NCBI GenBank assembly: GCA_008080925.1
Contig: VMDJ01000120.1
Location: 1 to 5,874, forward strand
Length of the DNA stretch: 5,874 nt
Direction of reading: 5' to 3'
DNA from: Gammaproteobacteria bacterium
GTDB taxonomy: Bacteria > Pseudomonadota > Gammaproteobacteria > Chromatiales > Chromatiaceae
Part shown: positions 1-5,874 of the stretch, in pieces
How the letters are laid out: every line of letters begins with the position of its first letter
Numbering within the stretch: the stretch's first letter is position 1
Program-made: the position numbers and the translations under genes
Notes under the pieces: generated by a model
Told to the model about the DNA's origin: nothing
Database searches by the model: none
Seen by the model: only the letters and a program-made list of their open reading frames with translations

Positions 1-1865
1 AGCGGCGATCGCAAAAGCGATAACCAAGCTAAGCGATCAGCAGGATGCAGTAGGGCGCGAGTGAGACTGCGAAGATCCATCACGGTAGCGCGATGGCTCA
101 GTGCTTCAATCTTGTTGGCTTGCACCGGTATGTCAGCAAGCTTCAGTGATTCCACAATCAGATCGAGATGACGGCGAGAACGAGCTAGTAACGCGATGCT
201 GTTGTCCGGATGGGTGTCACGGTATGACTGAATCTGTTGTGTGATGAAAGCGGCTTCAGTCTCTGCGTAATAAGTCGCATCAAAGGTATGTGTGTGAACG
301 CTGATCTCATGACTTGCAGGATGCGCGGCGACGGATGGGGAGTAACTGACAGCGCCTTCATTGCGATCGTCATAAGCCGGGAATACCTTGGCGAAGGTGT
401 GATTGACCCAGTCGATGATGCCGCCTTGAGAGCGGAAGTTCATGCTCAAGGTGAGCCGCTCCAATGAGATGTCGCCTAATCCGTGATCTTGGGTTTGCAG
501 GAACAAGCCAACCTCGGCTTGTCGGAAACGATAAATCGACTGCATTGGGTCGCCGACAATGAATAGCGTGCGACCATCGTTGGGTAACCATCCGGTGGTG
601 AGTTTTTTGATTAGTTTGTATTGAGAGCTCGAGGTATCTTGAAATTCATCAATCAGTAAATGTTGAACTTGGTAATCCAAGCTTAATGCCAGATCAGTGG
701 GTGACTCTTCATCACCGAGTGCTTGTAATGCACGTAACTGGATCTCGGCAAAGTCGACCTCATGATGTTGTGCAAATACCTCCTGTAACTTTCTGACAGC
801 GAAGTTAAGGCAATGCAGTAGATCAATAAGGATAGTTGTTTGATCGTCCTTATAGTTATCTTGAGGCATGCTGCGCACTTCATCTAAGCGCTCTAGTAGG
901 GCTTTGTCGCTAGCGAGCTTGTCGATAATCGCTACAAGTTCTTCCTTCTCTTGTTTTTTCTCTGGGGGGAAACCCATCTTGACGTTGATGCCACCTTTTT
1001 TTCGGGCTGTACCGTTTTTGGTCAGCACCATTTCAGCAATGCCGCACCATTTCGCAAGATCGCTTCGAGATGCTTGAGGTAACGCGGCATCATTTAGGAA
1101 AGCGTGTTGTGGCAAAGAGGTATCGTTTAGATTATTGGCAGCAAAGTGCGTTAGCTCACAAAGTGCATCAAGGTCATGAGTGTCAAAAAGTGAATGAAGT
1201 GTACTGAGTTTGGTGTTTAGTACATCTTCAAGGGTGTGCTCAATCAATAGGATCTTGTTGGGCTCTAAGATATTGAGCCATTGGTCGCGTCGCGCCAGCA
1301 TGCTGACAAGTAATTCACTGGCCAGTGACCAACGATTATCGAGATGTGACAACACCCCTTGGATATGAATGCCTGTGTCAGGGTCATCAAGGCTACTGAG
1401 AGTGGCTTTCGCAGCTTCTTCATAAAGTGATCCAGCATTCTCTGTCACACCGGGTTGTGCGCCGGTGGTCGATAGTACCGGCATTTGACGCGTCAGCTCC
1501 GCCGCTAAGCTATCAAAGGTTTGAATGCGTAGGCGATTAGGGTTGTGTTGTATGTCCCATTGATTCGCATCGTCATTAGTTAAAGCGGCACTAGCAAGCT
1601 GCCAGGTGATTAACTTGTGCGCTTCGCTTGGCTGGCCACCTCGGGCAGATTCCAGTGCTTTCAAGATGCGCGCCCGCATCTCGGCCGCGGCCTTGCGGGT
1701 AAAAGTAATGGCGATGATCTCTTCAGGCGCTTTTACTTGCGCAAGAAGCATCAAGTATCGCTGTGTGAGTAGCTCGGTCTTACCGGAACCTGCAGGCGCT
1801 TGAACAATAAAAGATCGATTTGGCTGAAGAGCATTCGATCGTGCAGCGGCATCATGAATCTGCAT
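1..1865 (-). CDS. UvrD/RecB-family (AddA-like) ATP-dependent DNA helicase, 3' end outside the window
   Basis: This is the N-terminal 621 codons of a superfamily 1A helicase, which translocates on single-stranded DNA using ATP. With the AddB-like protein encoded just upstream it should process double-strand breaks for homologous recombination. Seen in the translation: Walker A APAGSGKT (residues 23-30), motif Ia ITFTRKAAAEM (53-63), Walker B IDEFQDT (405-411), motif III GDPMQSIYRFR (438-448) and motif IV MNFRS (475-479). The order and the QAPAGSGKT and DEFQDTS wording are those of the RecB/AddA branch rather than of UvrD or Rep. The visible part ends near residue 621 at LAWLSLLRSP, a stretch typical of AddA proteins. 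Family members usually exceed 1000 residues, so motifs V-VI and any C-terminal RecB-type nuclease lie beyond position 1. I chose ATG 1865 because AGGAG sits 7 bases upstream; ATG 1868, one codon earlier, has only 4 bases of spacing. The start lies inside the end of the upstream gene (14-base overlap). No frameshift or stop interrupts the frame. Confidence 0.93.
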   Translation of the reverse strand, partial: MQIHDAAARSNALQPNRSFIVQAPAGSGKTELLTQRYLMLLAQVKAPEEIIAITFTRKAAAEMRARILKALESARGGQPSEAHKLITWQLASAALTNDDANQWDIQHNPNRLRIQTFDSLAAELTRQMPVLSTTGAQPGVTENAGSLYEEAAKATLSSLDDPDTGIHIQGVLSHLDNRWSLASELLVSMLARRDQWLNILEPNKILLIEHTLEDVLNTKLSTLHSLFDTHDLDALCELTHFAANNLNDTSLPQHAFLNDAALPQASRSDLAKWCGIAEMVLTKNGTARKKGGINVKMGFPPEKKQEKEELVAIIDKLASDKALLERLDEVRSMPQDNYKDDQTTILIDLLHCLNFAVRKLQEVFAQHHEVDFAEIQLRALQALGDEESPTDLALSLDYQVQHLLIDEFQDTSSSQYKLIKKLTTGWLPNDGRTLFIVGDPMQSIYRFRQAEVGLFLQTQDHGLGDISLERLTLSMNFRSQGGIIDWVNHTFAKVFPAYDDRNEGAVSYSPSVAAHPASHEISVHTHTFDATYYAETEAAFITQQIQSYRDTHPDNSIALLARSRRHLDLIVESLKLADIPVQANKIEALSHRATVMDLRSLTRALLHPADRLAWLSLLRSP

Positions 1866-4476
1866 CATCGATCTCCTCAGTGAGGTGTGCCTGACTTATA
1901 CGACATAGCGAATCGAGCTCGCAGTAATCACAAGCATATTTTTTTGGCTCAACGTCAATACGACCGCTAGTTAACTCGGTTGCTAAATCATTAAGTGTGG
2001 TTTGCCAATGCGCTAGTAATTCATTCCATGTATCGAAATGTTTATTGTCAGCGATAGCTTTAGCACCGGTTAAACGTTGGCCGTTATCCGCCAAGCCAAT
2101 AAATTGACTTTCTTTGGCATGCACTTGAGCAATCGCCCCAGCACTCGGGTTTTGGGTCGCCATGGCATACAAAGGAATTTGACATTCGCTTGGTCGATCT
2201 TCTGTCCATTCATTTATGTGATGGGTTCGGCCTGTCTTGTAATCGATTACCGCGTGCGTGCCGTCAGCAAATTTATCTACCCGGTCGAGTTTAATCTTCA
2301 GCGTGAGCTCACCCAGTGTGACCTGAGAAGGATGTTCAAGCGAAGCGATTTCCCATTCCGAGGGACGTGACGCTTCAAGTGAAAGCCATTCATGCAAAAT
2401 TCTTTCCAGTCTTTGTGATTCGAGAGACTGAAAACTAGGGGTAAAGATATCTAATCGTTTTTTAGCATGTTGTTGCAGTGCGGTTTCAACGGCGCCATCA
2501 ATAATCCGTGATAGCTCATCGGGTGTCAGTGACTTAAGTTTTTGACTGCTGTCGATCTGTTTAAACAGTTGCTCCAATGCGCTATGCATGATGTTGCCGG
2601 TAAGCATCGCATCAGGATAGGGTGCTAAGTCATCGAGGCTTTCAGCATTCAAGCGATAGCGCGCAAATGCTTTAAAGGGACATTGTGCTTGTGCAGAGAC
2701 AAGACCTGAGCCACCTCTGAATTCATTCACAGGCAACACCGCTTCAAGTGCGGCGAGTGGTTGAGTTGTCTCAGTGATTGCGGCATCTTCAATCGGGTCA
2801 GTATCCGATATCTGGTGCTGCCACTCGGGCCAATCGGTGATCAGTGGTGATGGGCGTTGTTCTGCGTCATCACGAAACTCGGTGTAGCTGGCGATCACGT
2901 GCTTTGCATGTCCGCGTAACTGATTTAACAAGCTGCGCGCATATTTAAGTTCGCGTTCATGCGACGCATTAGGCATGTCATGATCGCGTTGTAAGCGTTT
3001 GGGTAACCAAGGATTTGGGTTTGGTGAAGCAGGCCAATGTTGATCATCCACACCAAGAAACCAGATGGCATCAAAACGCAGACCGGCAGCTTCGAGGACG
3101 CCCAGCACATGAATCGATTGAGGCGCCGTCTTGGCCTGAAAAGTGATGCTTTGAGCCAGCTGAGTGAGCAGTTGATGCGCTTGAGGAAGCGTAAGGCTTT
3201 TTTGAACCCGTTGTAGACCAGCGTATTCACTGAGGAGGGTTTTAAAGCGTTCAGTTGTTTGGTACTCAACGCTATTGATGCTGCGATCACCGGGCCAGCC
3301 GATCAGGTTTAGCGCATCACGAAAAACGCTTGCCCAATCTGCAGGTGATGCGCGATCCGTATGCTCTGCTGCAAGCGTGCTAAGTTCATTCAGAATGGCA
3401 TTTAGCGTTGGGCAAGTTTCTTGCGCTTGGGTTGCCAAGAACGCTGTGCTCATGGTGATGAATTGTTGTGAGCGACAAGCCTTATCAAGTTGTGCTCTAG
3501 CATCCCATTCGTCGCTATGTCCGCCAATGAAAGGGGAGCGAAGTAGGATGCTGACATGTTCAAGCGACATCGGTTTAGCAAGCAACCAATTCAGTGCTTT
3601 GAGTGCATGATCAATGATCGGATGGTCGCTTAATGGCTCACCGAGTGAAATGTTAAATGCGGGGTTGTTGTTATTGGTATTCAGGTAGTCACGTGGTGTT
3701 AGTAACCGTGATAACTGTCGCTGTAAGGCGTGCTTATGATTTTGAAGGACGGGACTGACAATCGCGACTTGAGCATTGGGCTCAGCGGCTAGCGTGCGTT
3801 TAGCCCATGAGCACGCAGCAAGAATTTCGTCTTGTTCATTATGAAAGCTTGCGCGTTCCGCTGATGCTAGGGTTAATCTTTCAGCCGATGAGGTAACGAG
3901 TTGGCAGCCGCGTTGCTTGATTGATGCAATGAGTTGAGCTTGTTCTGGCGAGAACTGCTCGAAGCCGATCAGCTGAAGCGTTTTAGGAACGGGGATAAAG
4001 CCATTATCGATGCCAAGGATAATGGCAGCGGGTAGCTGGCTTGCTGAAAGTAAATGATGTTGCGTGCAATGCGTTTCAAAGGCTTTTTTCCAGCGTAAAA
4101 AGAAGCGACTCTCTTCGGTGCCTTCAAGAGCAATAGCACTTTCATCGAGTTGCCAAGCGCAGCTGCGTTGATAAGCTTCTTGAACACTTTGCGCTGCTTT
4201 GTCTGGTCGAAGTAGTGCTACATCATCGCTATGGCGACGGATGATGCTTTCCCAGATCAAGCGCTCTTGAAAGCTCGTCAGTAAAACAGCCTCGATCTGG
4301 CCCAAGTCGACAAGCGTTTCATAGCAAGTGTTTAGCCAGGTGCTCCAGGCTAAAACGTTTGGCGTATGCCATACCTTTGCATTGTGAGATAGCTGTGATT
4401 CCTGGTTGCGTAGCTGCTCACGTGCCAGACGATTATTGACCGTAAGAATCAGCGTGTCGTCGGCAGGTGAGGTCAT
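1852..4476 (-). CDS. AddB-like DNA repair protein with C-terminal PD-(D/E)XK iron-sulfur nuclease (TIGR03623-type)
   Basis: This 874-residue protein resembles the family of about 900 residues called 'probable DNA repair protein', which has extended homology to AddB. The N-terminal half is helicase-like but inactive-looking: residues 9-19 (LILTVNNRLAR) stand where a Walker A loop would be and lack GKT/GKS. The conserved GVLEAAGLRFD block (459-469) with the following LGVDD matches the motif V region of AddB-type proteins. The C-terminal half is a RecB-type nuclease with all key elements visible: GNIMH (627-631), LDRVD (730-734, D731), IDYKTG (744-749, catalytic D745 and K747) and QIPLY (766-770). 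Four cysteines, C599 (in QCPF) and C849, C852 and C858 (C-x2-C-x5-C), match the 4Fe-4S staple of AddB nucleases. The start ATG 4476 is 3 bases past the stop of the HupE-like gene. The best upstream match is AGGA about 12 bases away, so translation may depend on coupling. The expected partner is the AddA-like helicase downstream. Confidence 0.92.
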   Translation of the reverse strand: MTSPADDTLILTVNNRLAREQLRNQESQLSHNAKVWHTPNVLAWSTWLNTCYETLVDLGQIEAVLLTSFQERLIWESIIRRHSDDVALLRPDKAAQSVQEAYQRSCAWQLDESAIALEGTEESRFFLRWKKAFETHCTQHHLLSASQLPAAIILGIDNGFIPVPKTLQLIGFEQFSPEQAQLIASIKQRGCQLVTSSAERLTLASAERASFHNEQDEILAACSWAKRTLAAEPNAQVAIVSPVLQNHKHALQRQLSRLLTPRDYLNTNNNNPAFNISLGEPLSDHPIIDHALKALNWLLAKPMSLEHVSILLRSPFIGGHSDEWDARAQLDKACRSQQFITMSTAFLATQAQETCPTLNAILNELSTLAAEHTDRASPADWASVFRDALNLIGWPGDRSINSVEYQTTERFKTLLSEYAGLQRVQKSLTLPQAHQLLTQLAQSITFQAKTAPQSIHVLGVLEAAGLRFDAIWFLGVDDQHWPASPNPNPWLPKRLQRDHDMPNASHERELKYARSLLNQLRGHAKHVIASYTEFRDDAEQRPSPLITDWPEWQHQISDTDPIEDAAITETTQPLAALEAVLPVNEFRGGSGLVSAQAQCPFKAFARYRLNAESLDDLAPYPDAMLTGNIMHSALEQLFKQIDSSQKLKSLTPDELSRIIDGAVETALQQHAKKRLDIFTPSFQSLESQRLERILHEWLSLEASRPSEWEIASLEHPSQVTLGELTLKIKLDRVDKFADGTHAVIDYKTGRTHHINEWTEDRPSECQIPLYAMATQNPSAGAIAQVHAKESQFIGLADNGQRLTGAKAIADNKHFDTWNELLAHWQTTLNDLATELTSGRIDVEPKKYACDYCELDSLCRISQAHLTEEIDDADS
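1873..1878 (-). promoter_or_regulatory. Ribosome binding site of the AddA-like helicase gene
   Basis: The minus strand reads GAGGAG here, a strong Shine-Dalgarno match. It lies 7 bases before ATG 1865 and 4 bases before the adjacent in-frame ATG 1868, so it favours 1865 as the start. It is embedded in the last codons of the AddB-like gene, which stops at 1854-1852, so the two genes are probably translationally coupled. Confidence 0.75.
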
Positions 4477-4479
4477 GAA

Positions 4480-5652
4480 TTAGGCTAGTCCTAAATCCGT
4501 CAGTGCGGTGGTTAATTGGAATCGATCGTATGTCCAGTAGAGTGCCACTGCAGCGATGGCGAGTGAACTGGGGATAACGATTACTGAGCGATACCATGAC
4601 TTATGTCGGAACCATAGTCCGGTTAACACGAAAGCAAGCGTGATGACGGCAAGTTGTCCTACTTCCACGCCGATGTTAAACGCGATCAGAGCGGCAGCAA
4701 AAGCATCCTGAGGCATGCCAAATTCGGTCAATACACTCGCAAAGCCCATGCCGTGTAGGAGTCCGAATGCAAAGACAAGTGCCAAGCGGGAGTTCTCGAG
4801 CCTTTTATGCATCACATTCTCGATGCCGACATACGCAATCGATAAGGCAATCAGCGGCTCAACAACGGAGGCAGGCAATTGCACGATGCCATACATCGCC
4901 AAGCCCAGTGTGATGGTATGTGCCAGGGTAAACATGGTGACTTGCCACAACAGTGGCTTGATTTTGGTGCTAAATAAATAAAGCCCCAAAATGAACAGAA
5001 TGTGATCGAGCCCCATAGGGATGATGTGCTCAATTCCCGCGACTAAATAATCAGCCATAACATCAAAGGTGCTTCGAGGGTTGGCGACTTCAGTAAGAGA
5101 GAAGGGCTGTGAGGGTTTGTCATGACGTAACCATTGATGCTCAGACCAATGGTATTCCTCGGATGTTTTATTGACTTGGCGTACGCGGACCGCGTTGTCG
5201 CCAAAGCGAGCCGGGTAATACCAGGTCATCGATTGTGCATCGCTGGGAACCTTACCCGTCAAATGTATGATGCTGGTTCGTGGGACTTTAGTGTAGCCAC
5301 GCTCTGGAATAATGATATCGCCAAGTCCAAAGTGACTCATTCGAGAGTCGAAACGTATCTCAATGTTATCGAGCAGGGTTTGATGAAAAGGCTCAAAGGC
5401 TTTTCGTAAGTCCTCAGGAGCCATTTCACGAAAATGGTCATATTCTTCGGCGTTTGGGGCTTCTTGGGTGTTTTTGTAACGAGCATTAATGCCGGTGAGC
5501 AGAGCTTCAATCGAAGTGCGTAGCTCAACATCAAAGGTACCATCGTTAAAGACCGAAATTTCAACAAGTGCTGGTTTAACGACATCGGCGTGTAAGGGGC
5601 TAACACCTCCGATGAAAACCAATAGGAAAGCGGTTAATAAACGATTAAACAT
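4480..5652 (-). CDS. HupE/UreJ-family membrane protein with exported N-terminal domain
   Basis: This 390-residue protein has three parts. Residues 1-22 form a signal peptide (MFNR, hydrophobic core, likely cleavage after LHA before D23). Residues about 23-200 form a soluble, cysteine-free domain, probably periplasmic, of unknown function. Residues about 203-375 form a membrane domain with about six hydrophobic segments. The membrane part carries the family's conserved polar residues: GIEHIIPMGLDH (206-217; H209, D216, H217), FTLAH (241-245; H245), FGLLHGMGFA (296-305; H300) and FNIGVEVGQ (325-333; E330). HupE and UreJ proteins are associated with nickel or cobalt uptake in hydrogenase and urease clusters. 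Here no such enzyme is visible, so the substrate is open. The extended N-terminal region places it in the longer subgroup (HupE/UreJ_2 type), not the roughly 200-residue hydrogenase-linked proteins. An in-frame TAG lies upstream and ATG 5652 directly begins the signal peptide, but no Shine-Dalgarno sequence precedes it. It is the first gene of the apparent operon. Confidence 0.88.
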   Translation of the reverse strand: MFNRLLTAFLLVFIGGVSPLHADVVKPALVEISVFNDGTFDVELRTSIEALLTGINARYKNTQEAPNAEEYDHFREMAPEDLRKAFEPFHQTLLDNIEIRFDSRMSHFGLGDIIIPERGYTKVPRTSIIHLTGKVPSDAQSMTWYYPARFGDNAVRVRQVNKTSEEYHWSEHQWLRHDKPSQPFSLTEVANPRSTFDVMADYLVAGIEHIIPMGLDHILFILGLYLFSTKIKPLLWQVTMFTLAHTITLGLAMYGIVQLPASVVEPLIALSIAYVGIENVMHKRLENSRLALVFAFGLLHGMGFASVLTEFGMPQDAFAAALIAFNIGVEVGQLAVITLAFVLTGLWFRHKSWYRSVIVIPSSLAIAAVALYWTYDRFQLTTALTDLGLA

Positions 5653-5678
5653 GGGAAAATTAAAACTGAATGACTAAT

Positions 5679-5698
5679 TTGTGAGCATTTTCTCACAA
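5679..5698. repeat. Perfect 7-base inverted repeat, candidate operator
   Basis: The sequence is TTGTGAG, then six bases (CATTTT), then CTCACAA; the two arms are exactly complementary. It lies 27-46 bases upstream of the HupE-like start and about 125 bases upstream of the Tat-signal gene. This size, symmetry and location fit a binding site for a dimeric regulator acting on the HupE-led operon. The half-sites TGTGA/TCACA recall CRP, but they are separated by 8 bases instead of 6, so a standard CRP site is unlikely. There is no T-run to make it a terminator. The regulator is unknown. Confidence 0.5.
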
Positions 5699-5725
5699 TG
5701 AACCACCTGAGTTGTAAGTCCTCTT

Positions 5726-5740
5726 TTTTGGCCCCCAAAA
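5726..5740. repeat. Short perfect inverted repeat TTTTGG-CCC-CCAAAA
   Basis: Two exactly complementary 6-base arms flank a 3-base centre in the middle of the divergent intergenic region. It could be a small operator or a weak hairpin. Four of the six pairs in each arm are A-T, so it would be a poor terminator stem. Its position between divergent genes makes a regulatory role possible, but the size is within what chance can produce. Confidence 0.3.
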
Positions 5741-5811
5741 TGGCTGCTAACATAGAAACCAGCTGATATATTGTCCGGCATCATAATTAACAGCCCTAAG
5801 GCACTAACAAC

Positions 5812-5816
5812 AAGGA
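5812..5816 (+). promoter_or_regulatory. Ribosome binding site of the Tat-signal gene
   Basis: AAGGA lies 6 bases before ATG 5823, a standard Shine-Dalgarno spacing. It decides between the in-frame ATGs at 5817 and 5823 in favour of 5823. Confidence 0.7.
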
Positions 5817-5822
5817 ATGAGC

Positions 5823-5874
5823 ATGACTCAAAAAATCGACCGTCGTGATTTTCTCAAACTCATGGGTATTGGCG
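5823..5874 (+). CDS. Tat-signal-bearing protein, N-terminus only, product unknown
   Basis: Only 17 codons are visible before the window ends: MTQKIDRRDFLKLMGIG. The DRRDFLK stretch matches the twin-arginine export motif (S/T-R-R-x-F-L-K), with aspartate at the first position, followed by the start of a hydrophobic segment. The protein is therefore probably exported folded across the inner membrane, usually a sign of a cofactor-binding periplasmic enzyme such as an oxidoreductase or phosphatase; which one cannot be told from this fragment. AAGGA at 5812-5816 lies 6 bases before ATG 5823. An in-frame ATG at 5817 touches the Shine-Dalgarno sequence and is a poor start. The gene is transcribed divergently from the HupE-like gene. 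Confidence 0.8.
   Translation, partial: MTQKIDRRDFLKLMGIG

Larger units (their letters stand above)
5653..5822. promoter_or_regulatory. Divergent intergenic region expected to hold both promoters
   Basis: These 170 bases separate two divergently oriented genes, so promoters for both directions should lie here, but none is convincing by eye. For the plus-strand gene, TATATT at 5767-5772 could be a -10 box, giving a leader of about 45 bases, but it has no good -35. TGCTAACAT at 5745-5753 resembles an extended -10. For the minus strand, TTGTGA (inside the inverted repeat at 5679-5698) and TTACAA (5712-5717 on the plus strand as TTGTAA) resemble -35 boxes without a good -10 partner. No open reading frame or RNA gene is evident. 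The region is A+T-rich compared with the genes. Confidence 0.5.

Noticed and set aside
3..20. Palindrome-like GCGATCGC and ATCGC-AAAA-GCGAT near the left edge
   Set aside because: It lies within helicase codons, is very short, and is not repeated elsewhere in the window as far as I could see.
996..1002. Programmed -1 frameshift at the A7 tract
   Set aside because: The zero frame continues for hundreds of conserved codons. No stem-loop or useful alternative frame follows, so ordinary lysine codons explain it.
1..1851. Several short open frames (about 60-75 codons) on both strands in the left third of the window
   Set aside because: They lie entirely within the long uninterrupted minus-strand helicase frame, which carries all SF1 motifs. 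The short frames show no domain or ribosome binding site and are frame shadows.
2925..3610. Frames of 121 and 111 codons inside the AddB-like gene
   Set aside because: Both overlap conserved coding sequence of the AddB-like gene in other frames and show no recognisable motif. They are shadows in a long gene without stops.
4715..5606. Plus- and minus-strand frames of 60-91 codons inside the HupE-like gene
   Set aside because: They overlap the signal peptide and membrane domain of the HupE-like protein in other frames. Apparent hydrophobic runs reflect the underlying real gene.
5680..5697. A CRP-type site (TGTGA...TCACA)
   Set aside because: The half-sites match, but the spacer is 8 bases, not the 6 that CRP requires. 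It is kept only as an inverted repeat of unknown function.
5747..5809. CTAACA occurring twice (5747-5752 and 5804-5809) as a possible direct-repeat operator
   Set aside because: A 6-base match in an A+T-rich region is expected by chance, and the surrounding bases do not match.

Overview
The window looks like the chromosome of a gammaproteobacterium. The basis is moderate base composition (a little under 50% G+C by eye), Shine-Dalgarno-type start sites, a RecB-family helicase paired with an AddB-like nuclease of the kind found in many Gamma- and Betaproteobacteria, and a Tat-signal protein next door. Genus and species cannot be read from the sequence alone.

Layout. Three genes lie head to tail on the minus strand and fill positions 5652 down to 1. 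In transcription order they are: a 390-residue HupE/UreJ-family membrane protein with a signal peptide and a large exported N-terminal domain (5652-4480); an 874-residue AddB-like protein with a degenerate helicase half and an intact iron-sulfur PD-(D/E)XK nuclease half (4476-1852); and an AddA/RecB-like UvrD helicase (1865-1), whose first 621 codons are visible before it runs off the left edge. The genes are separated by 3 bases and then overlap by 14 bases, so they very probably form one operon with translational coupling. On the plus strand a fourth gene starts at 5823 and is cut by the right edge after 17 codons. Those codons encode a twin-arginine (Tat) export motif. The 170-base divergent intergenic region (5653-5822) holds two perfect short inverted repeats and weak promoter-like boxes.

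How the genes work together. The AddA-like and AddB-like proteins should form a heterodimeric helicase-nuclease that processes double-strand DNA ends for RecA-dependent recombination, as AddAB and RecBCD do. This is inferred from family membership. The HupE-like protein belongs to a family linked to nickel/cobalt uptake. Its position as first gene of a DNA-repair operon has no obvious functional explanation and may reflect simple cotranscription.

The coding part of the window is ordinary, well-conserved sequence. I found no mobile element, CRISPR array, tRNA, rRNA or clearly novel system. The points most worth checking are the 20-base inverted repeat between the divergent genes and the coupling of a metal-transport-family protein to an AddAB-like pair.
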